This document shows positions 52,309 to 62,074 of a stretch of DNA of 64,000 nt, piece by piece. How positions within the stretch are numbered: position 1 is the stretch's first letter; each line of letters opens with the position of its first letter. The notes below the pieces were generated by a model. It ran no database searches. It saw only the letters and a list, made by a program, of their open reading frames with translations, and had not been told where the DNA came from. Location of the stretch: assembly GCA_002718285.1 (NCBI GenBank), contig PBAR01000028.1:25415-89414 (forward strand), in the 5' to 3' direction. The stretch comes from Fidelibacterota bacterium. Lineage in GTDB: Bacteria; Marinisomatota; Marinisomatia; Marinisomatales; UBA1611. Made by a program: the position numbers and the translations under genes.

Positions 52309-53254
52309 TATTATACTCTTTATACCATTTTATAAAATTATTGATACCTTCTTTAACGTTTGTTTTAGGTGAAAATCCTAATTTATCCACTGAGTAAGAA
52401 ATATCTGCAAATGATTCTTTAACGTCACCAGGCTGCATTGGTAAAAAATTGATTATTGCTTTTTCACCAAGATTTTGTTCTATTATACTAATCACATCCA
52501 TTAATTCTTCACTCTTATTATTCCCTAGATTAAAAATCTCACATTTGTAATTCATATTTATAGCAGCTTTTGTACCAAGAATAATATCATCAATATAAGT
52601 AAAATCCCTTTTCATATTTCCATCATTAAAAACTGCGATTGGTGTTTTTTCAAGAATATTTTTTGTAAAAATATACATTGCCATATCTGGACGACCCCAT
52701 GGCCCGTAAACAGTAAAAAATCGCAATCCAGTAGTATGAAGATCATACAGGTGAGAATAAGAAAAAGCTATCAGTTCGTTTGCCCGTTTTGTTGCGCCAT
52801 ATAATGCTATTGGTTTATCAACTCTATCACTAATACTAAATGGGATTTTCTTATTTGCTCCATATACAGATGAGCTTGAAGCATATATAAATCCATCAAC
52901 GTCATTATGTCTACATAAGTCTATAATATTTAGATAACCAACAAGATTTGAATCAACATAAGCGTGTGGATTTTCAATACTATATCTAACGCCTGCCTGA
53001 GCGGCAAGATTAATAACTTTTTGCGGTTTAAATGAATTAAATAAATCTGATAAAGTTTCTTTATCTTTAAGATCGCAATGTTTAAATATAAAATTAGAAA
53101 ATTTTTTGAGTTTATTTAATCTATCTTTTTTCAAATTGACATTATAGTAATCATTAAGACTATCAATACCTAAAACTTCATGTTCATCTAGGAGCAATGA
53201 TTTACTTAAATGATAACCTATAAATCCAGCAGAACCAGTAAGCAATATCTTCAT
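52298..53254 (-). CDS. Nucleotide-sugar 4-epimerase (UDP-glucuronate/GlcNAc 4-epimerase-like)
   Basis: A 318-aa extended SDR with LLTGSAGFIGYHLS, GIDSLNDYYNVNLKKDRL (the NDYYD-type loop of uronate epimerases), NLAAQAGVRYSIENP, SSSSVYGANK, YGATKRANE and GLRFFTVYGPWGRPDMA. The last two motifs are typical of UDP-glucuronate 4-epimerases (LpsL/Cap1J), but also of some WbpP-like enzymes. Immediately downstream of the UDP-HexNAc dehydrogenase, it suggests formation of a galacturonate-type sugar. ATG at 53254. Confidence 0.86.
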   Translation of the reverse strand: MKILLTGSAGFIGYHLSKSLLLDEHEVLGIDSLNDYYNVNLKKDRLNKLKKFSNFIFKHCDLKDKETLSDLFNSFKPQKVINLAAQAGVRYSIENPHAYVDSNLVGYLNIIDLCRHNDVDGFIYASSSSVYGANKKIPFSISDRVDKPIALYGATKRANELIAFSYSHLYDLHTTGLRFFTVYGPWGRPDMAMYIFTKNILEKTPIAVFNDGNMKRDFTYIDDIILGTKAAINMNYKCEIFNLGNNKSEELMDVISIIEQNLGEKAIINFLPMQPGDVKESFADISYSVDKLGFSPKTNVKEGINNFIKWYKEYNNVK

Positions 53255-53300
53255 TTTCTGAATGATGCCTTATAATAATTAAAAAATAAATTAATGATAA

Positions 53301-54614
53301 TCAAAGTTTCCAATATCTAATATTTGTATTCAAAAATGATTTTTTTGTTTTTATGCCCTTTACATCAATAAAAACACCATTTTTATTTAAAAAGTTTTTC
53401 CATTTTTTTATACCCATTTTTTTATACGAATTATGGGCAGTTGTAACAATCAATGTATCGTAAAGGCTCATTTTATTTTCATTAATTAATTCTATATCAT
53501 AATATTTTTTTGCATCTTGTTTGTTTGCGTACGGGTCAGTTACATCAATTTTACATCCATAATCCAAAAGATTATTAATTATATCTGGAACCTTTGTGTT
53601 CCTCATATCAGAACAGTTTTCTTTAAATGTGATCCCAAATATTCCTATGCGAGCTTGTTTTGGATTAATCCCAGATTTTTTCATCTTATTTATTGTTTTA
53701 TCAGCAATAAACTTCCCCATCCCTTCATTTATTTTTCTTCCAGATAAAATAATATTAGGATGATATCCAATTGTCTTTGCTTTATAAGTTAGATAATATG
53801 GATCTACGCCAATACAATGTCCTCCAACTAAACCTGGTTTAAATGATTGAAAATTCCATTTAGTTTCAGCTGCTTGTAATATTTCCTGAGTATCTAAATT
53901 TAATTTATCAAACAAGATAGCTAGTTCATTTATTAAAGCAATGTTTACATCGCGTTGAATATTTTCTATCACTTTTGCTGCTTCAGCTACTGCTATAGAT
54001 GGTGCTCTATGGGTACCAGCAGGAATAATTGAGTTATAAATATCATCAATTATATTTAAAGTTTTTTTGTTTGTGCCTGAAGTTATTTTCTTGATTCTCG
54101 TCAGGGTATGTTGTTTATCACCAGGGTTTATTCGTTCAGGACTGTATCCACATGAAAATTCTTTATTATAAGTTAATTTCGAATATTTTTCAATTATAGG
54201 GACACAAAACTCCTCAGTAGCTCCAGGATATACTGTTGATTCATAAATAACTATATCACCTCTATTAATTGCCCCTGCTACTAAAATAGTAGCTGACTTT
54301 AATGCTGTCATATCGGGCTGATTATGCTTATTTACCGGAGTTGGAACAGTTATAATATATATATTACAAGGAATCAATTTTTCAGAATCATTTGTAAAAT
54401 AAAGATTTTTTGATCTTTTTATCTGGTTATTTGATAGTTCCGATGTTATATCAAAACCATCCTTTAATTCGATAATTCGTTTTTCATCTATATCATAACC
54501 TATTGTTGAATACTTTTTCCCAAGTTCAACCGCAAGAGGTAAGCCTACATATCCAAGCCCAATTACGCCAATTTTTAGATCTGAAACTTTATTTCTTCTT
54601 AATCGTTTTTTCAA
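53301..54614 (-). CDS. UDP-sugar 6-dehydrogenase (TviB/WbpO/VipA type)
   Basis: A 437-aa UDP-glucose/GDP-mannose dehydrogenase family protein. NAD motif GVIGLGYVGLPLAVELG, TVPTPVNKHNQPDM, ESTVYPGATEE, the active-site loop GGHCIGVDPYYLTYKA with the catalytic Cys, and GITFKENCSDMRNTKV. This text, particularly YDIDEKRIIEL and CGYSPERINPGD, is of the TviB/VipA group acting on UDP-GlcNAc or UDP-GalNAc, oxidising C6 to a uronic acid. It supplies a carboxylated amino sugar that the AsnB-like enzymes could amidate. Start is TTG 54614; no ATG between the previous in-frame stop and the Rossmann motif. Confidence 0.9.
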   Translation of the reverse strand: MKKRLRRNKVSDLKIGVIGLGYVGLPLAVELGKKYSTIGYDIDEKRIIELKDGFDITSELSNNQIKRSKNLYFTNDSEKLIPCNIYIITVPTPVNKHNQPDMTALKSATILVAGAINRGDIVIYESTVYPGATEEFCVPIIEKYSKLTYNKEFSCGYSPERINPGDKQHTLTRIKKITSGTNKKTLNIIDDIYNSIIPAGTHRAPSIAVAEAAKVIENIQRDVNIALINELAILFDKLNLDTQEILQAAETKWNFQSFKPGLVGGHCIGVDPYYLTYKAKTIGYHPNIILSGRKINEGMGKFIADKTINKMKKSGINPKQARIGIFGITFKENCSDMRNTKVPDIINNLLDYGCKIDVTDPYANKQDAKKYYDIELINENKMSLYDTLIVTTAHNSYKKMGIKKWKNFLNKNGVFIDVKGIKTKKSFLNTNIRYWKL

Positions 54615-54650
54615 ATAATTGTTTTAATTAATGATTATTAATAGAAGAGA

Positions 54651-56063
54651 TTACTTTTGTTTCTTACTAAAAAAGTACGTGCAAGAAAACAAAAGTAATG
54701 AAATTATATAAAAAATATTAATTAATAATAACTGGGGAGAATACATACCAAAAAATACTGGATCTGAAGACTGGTGGCCAAGGTAGAATGGCAAACCAAA
54801 AATTAATAATAAACTTATTGTTCCAGAAATTCTTGTGTCCATAAGAATTTCCTTGCTTTTTTTATTTATGAAACTCCTCATTCGTCTCAATTTTTTTCTT
54901 TCATAAATATCAGAGCTATTAAAATATGCCCTGATAAAACCTAAAAATATTCCGATAACTAAACCAAAAACTCCTGCCAATATTACAGTCAATGATAAAT
55001 TTTTATTGTATGGACCTAAGGGTAATTCTGGCTCATCTAAAATTTGAACGATTTTTGTTTTTTGAACCTCTTCAATTTTTGCAAGCTCTAATTGTTGTTT
55101 AAGTGTTAGATATACACCTTTTTGTACTTCAACATTTCTTGTTAATCGATCTTGTGTCAACTGCAAAGCCGGGGAAGAAAGCTGAAGATTTTGCTGCCTG
55201 AATAGTTTTAATCTCTGCTCTGATTCTTTTAATTCGGTATCAACTGAATTAATACGCTGATTAATAAAGTTTATTTTTTCACTTACATTTTGGTTTTTGA
55301 AATAACGATTAAGCGATTCTAGTTCATTTAGAATTTCTTTATTTAAATTTTTTGATAATTGAGGCTCTGTCGCAATTACTGTTAAATTGCTAAGAGAACC
55401 TTTGTTTTCAAAATTTATCTTTTCAAAAAAAGCACCTAGCGACATTAATACTAATTTTTTATCATCTTTTTTAATTTTTTCATTATCATTTATGATTGCC
55501 AAGAGAGGTAATTTTTTGTCATATTTTTTTGAATAAAATTCTTTTTTCAAAATTCGTTCAGCAAATACACGACTTTTAATTAATTCTGGAAATAGCGAAG
55601 GACTGGAGAGATCTGCCTCAGAAACTTGCGGCATACTAACCCCAAATTGAGAAGCTAAACCCATTAACCCTACAGAGCTAGATTGATTTTCTGGCAACAG
55701 TATAGTTGAGGTGGATTTATATAAAGGCGTTTGTATAAACTGCATAAAAGTGAAAGCTGAAAAGACAGTTATAAAGGGAATAAGGAAAATTATCTTTAAC
55801 TGCTCTGCAAGAGTAAGGAGGAAATCTGATAAAGTAACATTGTTCCCTTCATTAAAGTTATTTTTCTTATTAAATGATCTAAGTTCGGTTTCATTATTAG
55901 ATGGGATATCTTTATTTATTTTATCAACAATATGATAGGGAACTTGATTTCTGGCCTTCCAATTTGATACTGCTTGAGGAGTCGTTTCTAAGCTTCGAGC
56001 AATTTCAGCAAGCGACCTTGCTCCTCTAGCTGACATTATTGATTCAAATTGCGTAAAATCCAT
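54651..56063 (-). CDS. Wzz-type chain-length determinant with N-terminal CI-repressor-like HTH
   Basis: A 470-aa membrane protein. Residues 10-50 form a helix-turn-helix of the phage CI type: SLAEIARSLETTPQAVSNWKARNQVP. Residues 78-110 contain the first helix after the Wzz N-terminal cue; residues 112-330 are periplasmic, with PLYKSTSTILLP (Wzz motif) and a coiled-coil at about 245-330; the second helix is LTVILAGVFGLVIGIFLG near 365. Two further C-terminal helices (about 410-428 and 445-465) are extra. There is no tyrosine-kinase domain. It controls polymer length with Wzy; the HTH may bind DNA from the membrane. ATG overlaps the Wza stop (TAATG). Confidence 0.9.
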   Translation of the reverse strand: MDFTQFESIMSARGARSLAEIARSLETTPQAVSNWKARNQVPYHIVDKINKDIPSNNETELRSFNKKNNFNEGNNVTLSDFLLTLAEQLKIIFLIPFITVFSAFTFMQFIQTPLYKSTSTILLPENQSSSVGLMGLASQFGVSMPQVSEADLSSPSLFPELIKSRVFAERILKKEFYSKKYDKKLPLLAIINDNEKIKKDDKKLVLMSLGAFFEKINFENKGSLSNLTVIATEPQLSKNLNKEILNELESLNRYFKNQNVSEKINFINQRINSVDTELKESEQRLKLFRQQNLQLSSPALQLTQDRLTRNVEVQKGVYLTLKQQLELAKIEEVQKTKIVQILDEPELPLGPYNKNLSLTVILAGVFGLVIGIFLGFIRAYFNSSDIYERKKLRRMRSFINKKSKEILMDTRISGTISLLLIFGLPFYLGHQSSDPVFFGMYSPQLLLINIFYIISLLLFSCTYFFSKKQK

Positions 56064-58081
56064 TAATTACTAGAAAGTTGTTTACTTAGTATGACTGCCG
56101 TTATCATCGAAGAAATAATTGAAGTCCAATTAGTTACAAATTGTGTGATATTGAATGGCTCTTTATCTTCTGCAGCATTAACAATTATTGTAGAACCATC
56201 TTCTACCTTAGGAGATATAAACCATTTTTTGGGGCTAACAACACCATTAGCATAAACAATTATAATGCCTGTTTTATTAGCATTTTCTGTTAATCCACCA
56301 GCTGCATTCAAATAATATCTCAATGATTTGCCAGGATAAAATTCTATTACCCCCGGATTATAAACTGCACCCGAAATATTAACAGTTTTAGTGGCCTCCC
56401 TAACAATTATACTATCTCCAGGCATTAATGTAATGCTCATATTTTTCCAAGCAACGCGAACTTTGTTAGAAATATCTTGAATTGAATTATTTCTTACTTG
56501 AAAACTTTCTTTAGATTTTTCTTCAAATTCACTTTTATCAAAATTAAAGTATTTATTATCTCTATAAATAGAAATTCCATTTTTTAGAGCTTTGTTAGTA
56601 AAACTTCCAGCTCTATTGATTATTGATTCTAAAGTCTCATTGTCTTTAATCAACGGATAGGAGCCTGGGATATTTATTTCACCAATTATTTGTATACTTT
56701 TTTTCTCAAAAAAATTTGAATTTGCATGAATAATAAAACGATCTAAGTTTTGCAATTCAATATTCCAGCGACCATCCAGATCATCTAAGTTGCTTAAATC
56801 TATTTCTATAACTTTTTCATATCTAGTTAATGGATCTCTCCTTATAACCTCACCTCTTTTTTGATATACTGATTTCCAAAAAGTTGAGTCTCCATAACCT
56901 CCGCCCAGATTTAATAAATCATTTAGTTTCATTCCTTCAAAATAATTATACTTCCCTGGGGATTTTACTTGACCTATAATTTCCACTTCTCTTAAACTGT
57001 CAAAAATTTTATTTATTGTAATAATATCACCATCATAAACATTAGCTAAATAGGCATCACTATAATCAATATAACTATTTTCAATGTTAACTTGATTGAT
57101 CTTGCGTCCTGAAAATGGCAAAATGCGTTTTAAATCAATTCTAGTTGATGCGTCATGGTTTAAACCGCCAGCATAATACAATAAATCCTTTATAGTTTCT
57201 CCATTTATTGACTCATAAATACCAGGTCTTACGACAGCGGAGTCAACAGTAATAGTTGATAAACGGACTGGCACGACAATTATATCTTGATCCCTTAATT
57301 GAATGTTTTTAGGCAAACTTCCTTTGATGAGATATTCATATAAATCTACAGTTTCAAGTATTATACCATCGCGCTTGATTTCTAAACTTCTAAGACTTCC
57401 AGTTGTTTTAACTCCTCCAGCTTGAATTAAACCAGTAATTACCGTAGAGAAAGGATGAACAGGGTAAACTCCTGGATATTTAACCTCTCCAACAAAGTTA
57501 ACATTTATAGACTTTAAAGTGCCAAGTGAGATATCCATATAACTTGAAGGAGAATTACCCTTCAAAGTAGAATAAACACGACTATATTGTTTATATAAAT
57601 AATCACTAGCATCTTCAATAGTTTTCCCCGAAAGGGTCATTAAGCCAACTTTATCATCATAAATTTTACCTTCTCTTGTAATTGTGTATGTTTGTCTAAA
57701 CTTTGTTTCACCCCAAACATAAATAACAATTTCGTCACCTGGGCCAAGCAAGTAATTGCTTGGCGCAGGCAAATTTTCCCAAAATGAAACTGTATCTCTT
57801 CGTGTAAAAAAATCATAACCAAAGTAATTAATCATCTGATCTTTTTCGACTGAATCTATTTGATCATCCAAATCTAAAGGGAAAATATCTACTCTTCCCG
57901 GAGAATCGAGATTAATGTCAGTGTTTAATGTATTATTTTGATTGATTAACTTGTCTCTCGACATTTTTTCATATTCAGATTTCAATTTTATAATATCCTG
58001 ACTACTCTGAGCAAAGATACTCGATGTTAACAATAATAATAATACTATATACATAAAATATTTATTAATTGTGTATTTCAT
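56063..58081 (-). CDS. wza: Polysaccharide export outer-membrane protein with five SLBB repeats (Wza-like)
   Basis: A 672-aa exported protein. A signal peptide (about residues 1-25, ending SSIFAQ) lacks a lipobox cysteine, so it is not a lipoprotein as E. coli Wza is. The Poly_export domain (about 105-185) has YLLGPGDEIVIYVWGE. Five SLBB modules follow, each with a G-x-V/I-x-x-P-G-x-Y/I core (INVNFVGEVKYPGVY, VVRPGIY, IGQVKSPGKY, IGEINIPGSY, SGAVYNPGVI). A C-terminal amphipathic helix (WTSIISSMITAVILSK) may cross the outer membrane as in Wza. First gene of the long minus-strand operon; ATG at 58081. Confidence 0.9.
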   Translation of the reverse strand: MKYTINKYFMYIVLLLLLTSSIFAQSSQDIIKLKSEYEKMSRDKLINQNNTLNTDINLDSPGRVDIFPLDLDDQIDSVEKDQMINYFGYDFFTRRDTVSFWENLPAPSNYLLGPGDEIVIYVWGETKFRQTYTITREGKIYDDKVGLMTLSGKTIEDASDYLYKQYSRVYSTLKGNSPSSYMDISLGTLKSINVNFVGEVKYPGVYPVHPFSTVITGLIQAGGVKTTGSLRSLEIKRDGIILETVDLYEYLIKGSLPKNIQLRDQDIIVVPVRLSTITVDSAVVRPGIYESINGETIKDLLYYAGGLNHDASTRIDLKRILPFSGRKINQVNIENSYIDYSDAYLANVYDGDIITINKIFDSLREVEIIGQVKSPGKYNYFEGMKLNDLLNLGGGYGDSTFWKSVYQKRGEVIRRDPLTRYEKVIEIDLSNLDDLDGRWNIELQNLDRFIIHANSNFFEKKSIQIIGEINIPGSYPLIKDNETLESIINRAGSFTNKALKNGISIYRDNKYFNFDKSEFEEKSKESFQVRNNSIQDISNKVRVAWKNMSITLMPGDSIIVREATKTVNISGAVYNPGVIEFYPGKSLRYYLNAAGGLTENANKTGIIIVYANGVVSPKKWFISPKVEDGSTIIVNAAEDKEPFNITQFVTNWTSIISSMITAVILSKQLSSN

Positions 58082-58147
58082 ATGAACTAAATTAACGGCT
58101 CCGCCTGATCAATCCCATTGACATAAAACTTCTATGATTTAGGATTA

Positions 58148-58166
58148 ATTACTTTTTGAAAGTAAT
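58148..58166. repeat. Inverted repeat, 8-bp arms, 3-base centre
   Basis: ATTACTTT, TTG, AAAGTAAT: a perfect palindrome with a three-base centre in the middle of the divergent intergenic region. The form suits an operator for a dimeric HTH regulator. With no U-run after it, it is not a terminator. Confidence 0.6.
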
Positions 58167-58196
58167 AATACATAAATTGAAATAAAATATCTATTT

Positions 58197-58227
58197 TTAT
58201 AAATAAAAAATGTATATTTATTTATAA
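58197..58227. repeat. Inverted repeat, 11-bp arms, 9-base centre
   Basis: TTATAAATAAA and its exact reverse complement TTTATTTATAA separated by nine bases. It overlaps the possible -10 element of rfbB. The arms contain only A and T, so part of the symmetry may be due to base composition, though eleven matching pairs is long. Confidence 0.55.
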
Positions 58228-58252
58228 TCAGATAAATACTTATGGAGATTTA

Positions 58253-59296
58253 ATGAAGATTTTTATTACAGGAGGGTGTGGATTTATTGGCAGTAACTTT
58301 ATAATTGATGCAATCCTTTCAAAAAAGCACACTATTCACAATCTAGATAAACTAACATATGCAGGTAATATTGATAATTTAAAACAATTTGAAGATATTC
58401 CTGAATATAGCTTTACTAAAGGCGATATTTGCGATGATAAAATAATTAATAAAATATTCGCTGAATTCCAACCTGATGTTTTGATAAACTTTGCTGCTGA
58501 ATCACACGTAGATAGATCAATCACCTCCCCAATAGATTTTATTAAAACCAATTTACTTGGAACAGCAACATTGCTAAATGCATCAACTATTTATTTTAAA
58601 AATAATAATAAATTTAGGTTTTTACATATAAGCACAGATGAAGTATATGGTTCTTTGACAGATACAGAACCAACTTTTAATGAGACTAATCGATTTAATC
58701 CATCAAATCCTTATTCGGCATCTAAAGCTGGAGCTGACCATCTAGTTAAATCTTGGTACAAAACATATAGTTTACCCACTTTAATTACAAATTGCTCAAA
58801 TAATTATGGACCTTACCAATTCCCTGAAAAGTTAATTCCACTGATGATATCAAAATGTATTGATGAAAGACCTCTGCCAATCTATGGAAAAGGTCTTAAT
58901 ATAAGGGACTGGCTATATGTTAAAGACCATTGTGATGCAATTAATTGCGTTTTAGATAGCGGAAAATTAGGGGAGACTTATAATTTGGGAGGTAATAATG
59001 AAATAAAAAATATTGATATTGTAGATACAATCTGCTCAGCGCTTGATAAAAAGAAACCTCGAAAAAATGGATTATCCTATAAAGAACTAATCACTTTTGT
59101 TAAAGATCGACCTGGGCATGACTATAGATATGCTATTGATTCTTCTAAAATCAAAAATAATTTAGACTGGAAAGCAAAAAAGAGTTTTAAAAAAGGAATC
59201 CTAGAGACTATTGACTGGTATATATCAAATGAAAATTGGTGGCGAAAAATTCAAAATAAAACATATAATCAAGAAAGATTAGGTTTACTTAATTAA
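58253..59296 (+). CDS. rfbB: dTDP-glucose 4,6-dehydratase
   Basis: A 347-aa RmlB-type SDR. The NAD motif is [12 protein letters not shown] (residues 5-16); [13 protein letters not shown] is the classical RmlB stretch; the active site is STDEVYG (Asp129, Glu130) and YSASK (154-158); [10 protein letters not shown] and the GGNNEIKN segments match. It converts dTDP-glucose to the 4-keto-6-deoxy sugar used for rhamnose and other 6-deoxy sugars. The other rml genes (thymidylyltransferase, RmlC, RmlD) are not in the window. GGAG five bases before ATG. First gene of the rightward operon; gpmA follows four bases later. Confidence 0.93.
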   Translation: MKIFITGGCGFIGSNFIIDAILSKKHTIHNLDKLTYAGNIDNLKQFEDIPEYSFTKGDICDDKIINKIFAEFQPDVLINFAAESHVDRSITSPIDFIKTNLLGTATLLNASTIYFKNNNKFRFLHISTDEVYGSLTDTEPTFNETNRFNPSNPYSASKAGADHLVKSWYKTYSLPTLITNCSNNYGPYQFPEKLIPLMISKCIDERPLPIYGKGLNIRDWLYVKDHCDAINCVLDSGKLGETYNLGGNNEIKNIDIVDTICSALDKKKPRKNGLSYKELITFVKDRPGHDYRYAIDSSKIKNNLDWKAKKSFKKGILETIDWYISNENWWRKIQNKTYNQERLGLLN

Positions 59297-59300
59297 TATA

Positions 59301-60053
59301 ATGAAAGATAATATACTCGTATTACTCCGACACGGAGAAAGTAAATGGAACCTTGAAAATAGATTTACAGGGTGGACAGATATAGGGCTTACAGAAAAAG
59401 GAATTGAGGAGGCCAAATTAGCTGGGAAACTATTGAAGCAAGAAAATTTTACATTTGACTTAGTATATACATCAGTATTAAAGCGCGCAATTCAAACAAT
59501 GAAAATTTGTCTTGAGGAAATGAAGGTAGAAAATATAAGTATAAAGTATAAATGGAGACTCAATGAAAGACATTATGGAGCATTACAGGGGCTAAATAAA
59601 AATGAAACAGCTAGAAAATATGGAAGCAATCAAGTTTTTATATGGAGACGTAGCTATGATACTCCCCCACCGGCTTTAAAATTAGAAGATAAAAGACATC
59701 CAAGGTTTGATAATAAATATGAATCATTAGATTCGTCTTTAATACCATCCACAGAAAGTTTAAAAGACACATATAATCGTTTTATCCCATTATGGAAAAA
59801 AACGATTTCTAAAAATATTAAATCAAAGAAAAAAGTATTGATTGTTGCTCACGGTAATTCTCTCCGTGCATTAGTAAAAAACATAGAAAATATATCAGAT
59901 AATGAAATCGTTAATTTGAATATTCCTACTGGGGTTCCATTAGTCTATGAACTTGGTAAAAAATTAAATGTCATTAAACACAAATATCTTGGAGATGAGA
60001 ATAAAATTAAAGAAAAAACTCTTGCAGTTGCAAATCAGATAAAATCAAATTAG
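59301..60053 (+). CDS. gpmA: 2,3-bisphosphoglycerate-dependent phosphoglycerate mutase
   Basis: A 250-aa histidine phosphatase fold. [10 protein letters not shown] carries the phosphorylated His11; [22 protein letters not shown] and [12 protein letters not shown] (second histidine) are those of dPGM in glycolysis/gluconeogenesis, and YDTPPPAL is specific to dPGM. It interconverts 2- and 3-phosphoglycerate in the cytoplasm. Linkage to rfbB is by four bases. No sign of the truncated cofactor-independent phosphatase relatives. Confidence 0.94.
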   Translation: MKDNILVLLRHGESKWNLENRFTGWTDIGLTEKGIEEAKLAGKLLKQENFTFDLVYTSVLKRAIQTMKICLEEMKVENISIKYKWRLNERHYGALQGLNKNETARKYGSNQVFIWRRSYDTPPPALKLEDKRHPRFDNKYESLDSSLIPSTESLKDTYNRFIPLWKKTISKNIKSKKKVLIVAHGNSLRALVKNIENISDNEIVNLNIPTGVPLVYELGKKLNVIKHKYLGDENKIKEKTLAVANQIKSN

Positions 60054-60100
60054 TTTTTAGTTTAGATTAATAACTATTAGCAAAAAATAAATATTTTGAT

Positions 60101-62074
60101 ATGAAAAACTTATGGAATTCCAAAATTGCTAGATCATTTTCAAAAAATGATTTAGATATGCGCGTTTATTCTTCAAGGCTTTTAGGCCAAGATTCTGAAT
60201 TAGTACTACATGGCGGTGGAAATACATCTGTTAAGGGAAAGTATAAAAATATATTCGGAGAATATGTAGAAACTCTATTTATTAAAGGAAGCGGTTGGGA
60301 TCTTATTTCTATTGAGAAAGAAGGGTTTGCTCCAGTAGATTTAAATTATTTAATTAAATTATCAAAATTCAACAAACTAACTGATTCTCAGATGGTTGTT
60401 GAACAAAAGTTAGCTACCCTAGATCCAGTAGCTCCAACTCCATCAATAGAAGCAATACTACATGCCCTTATACCCTATAAATTTGTCGATCATACCCATG
60501 CTGATTCGGTATTATCAATTACTAATACACCCAGTGGAAGAAAAAAAATAAATGAAATATATGATAAGAATGTTTTAATAGTTCCCTACGTAATGCCAGG
60601 CTTTATTTTAGCAAAAAAAATTGCTGAGATGACAAAAGATATTGATTGGAAAAAATTAAATGGTATGATTTTACTTAATCACGGTGTCTTTAGCTTTGGG
60701 ATGAGCGCGAAAGAAAGCTATGACGGAATGATAAAACTAGTAAATAAAGCCGAGAATTATTTATCTAAATCTAATGTTTGGAGAAAATATAAAAAATCAC
60801 GTTCAAAATTAGATTTATCTGAATTAGCAAAAATTAGGCTTAAAGCATCTGAAATGACCGGTAAGGCATCCATAGCCATCTTAAATGATACTACAGAAGC
60901 AGTAGGGTTTTCAAAATTGAATAATTCGAAAGCGTTAAGCGCCAGAGGTACATTAACACCAGATCATGTAATTAGGACAAAACCATTTGCCTGGGTTGTA
61001 AAAGATGATCTTAATTTATCAGCAAAAGATTTTATAAATAAATACAACAAATATTTTCAAAAAAATGCTACTAAAGGAATTCGGAAATTAGATAATGGCC
61101 CTAAATGGGCATTATGGCCAAAACATGGCACTGTCTGTTTTGGAACATCAATAAAAGATGCTAGAGTTGTTTATGATATAAATAAACATACAGTAAGAGC
61201 TATGCAAACCTCAGATAATCTTGAACATTGGAAACCCATTTCTTTCAAGGATCTTTTTAATATTGAATATTGGGAACTGGAGCAAGCTAAATTAAAAAAA
61301 GATACTAAACCTTTAGATTTTGAAGGTAAAATTGCTCTAGTTACTGGAGCTGCCGCTGGTATAGGATATGCATGTGTACAAAAGCTACTTGATAATGGAT
61401 GTTGTGTAGTTGGAATAGATAAAAATCCAAAAATAAAAAAATTATTTCATAACTTAGATGGATTTAAAGGTGTTTTTTGTGACCTGACAAACGAAAAGGA
61501 TATTAGTAAAGCAGTTTCTTTATGTGTAAAAGAATTTGGAGGGTTAGATATTTTAGTAAGTAATGCTGGTGTTTTTTCATCCAGCGCTAGACTTGAGGAT
61601 ATTGAAAATAAAAAATGGAAATCTGATATAAATATAAATCTTACTTCTCATCATAGAATTTTAAGACAATGTATACCTTATCTTAAACTAGGAATTAATC
61701 CAGCTGTAATATTTATGGGCTCTCGAAATGTTGGAGCTCCAGGTCCAGGTGCGGGAACATACACTATTGCAAAATCGGGATTGACGCAGATGTCTAGGCT
61801 TGCTGCTATAGAACTATCCCAATATAATATTAGAGTAAATGTTGTTCATCCCGATTGTGTATATGATACAGATGTTTGGACTGATAAAATTTTAAAAGCG
61901 AGAGCAAAACAATATGGAATTTCAGTTGATAAGTATAAACACCGGAATTTATTAAAGACAAGTGTATCTTCTAAAGATGTTGCAGAATTAGTGGTTTTCC
62001 TAGCAAGTTTAAGAAGCAGTAAAACAACTGGGGCGCAAATTCCAATTGATGGCGGAAATGATAGAATAATATGA
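60101..62074 (+). CDS. Class II aldolase fused to a short-chain dehydrogenase
   Basis: A 657-aa two-domain enzyme. Residues 1-390 form a class II (fuculose/rhamnulose-1-phosphate type) aldolase: LHGGGNTSVK, SIEAILHALIP (catalytic Glu117), zinc ligands His131, His133 and His194 in DHTHADS and LLNHGVF. Residues 405-655 form an SDR: LVTGAAAGIG (413-422), NAG (488-490), the Ser541 region and YTIAK (Tyr554, Lys558). Similar fusions split rhamnulose 1-phosphate and oxidise the lactaldehyde. Here, ATGA-coupled to mtnA, the likely substrate is methylthioribulose 1-phosphate or 5-deoxyribulose 1-phosphate, giving DHAP and an aldehyde for the SDR (inference). ATG at 60101. Confidence 0.88.
   Translation: MKNLWNSKIARSFSKNDLDMRVYSSRLLGQDSELVLHGGGNTSVKGKYKNIFGEYVETLFIKGSGWDLISIEKEGFAPVDLNYLIKLSKFNKLTDSQMVVEQKLATLDPVAPTPSIEAILHALIPYKFVDHTHADSVLSITNTPSGRKKINEIYDKNVLIVPYVMPGFILAKKIAEMTKDIDWKKLNGMILLNHGVFSFGMSAKESYDGMIKLVNKAENYLSKSNVWRKYKKSRSKLDLSELAKIRLKASEMTGKASIAILNDTTEAVGFSKLNNSKALSARGTLTPDHVIRTKPFAWVVKDDLNLSAKDFINKYNKYFQKNATKGIRKLDNGPKWALWPKHGTVCFGTSIKDARVVYDINKHTVRAMQTSDNLEHWKPISFKDLFNIEYWELEQAKLKKDTKPLDFEGKIALVTGAAAGIGYACVQKLLDNGCCVVGIDKNPKIKKLFHNLDGFKGVFCDLTNEKDISKAVSLCVKEFGGLDILVSNAGVFSSSARLEDIENKKWKSDININLTSHHRILRQCIPYLKLGINPAVIFMGSRNVGAPGPGAGTYTIAKSGLTQMSRLAAIELSQYNIRVNVVHPDCVYDTDVWTDKILKARAKQYGISVDKYKHRNLLKTSVSSKDVAELVVFLASLRSSKTTGAQIPIDGGNDRII

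Larger units (their letters stand above)
58082..58252. promoter_or_regulatory. Divergent intergenic region between export operon and rfbB
   Basis: 171 bases without a gene, separating the leftward export operon from the rightward rfbB operon; promoters for both must lie here or further upstream. On the plus strand TTGAAA (58177-58182) and TATAAA (58198-58203) are 15 bases apart, a poor but possible sigma-70 pair. GGAG at 58244-58247 is the ribosome site of rfbB. Two perfect inverted repeats are listed separately. No leftward promoter is convincing. Confidence 0.5.

Noticed and set aside
54651..56063. Tyrosine autokinase (Wzc) fusion
   Set aside because: No Walker A/B or tyrosine-rich tail after the second membrane helix; the C-terminus holds two more helices instead.
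58118..58138. TTGACA followed by TATGAT as a sigma-70 promoter
   Set aside because: The two hexamers are separated by only nine bases, too close for a -35/-10 pair.
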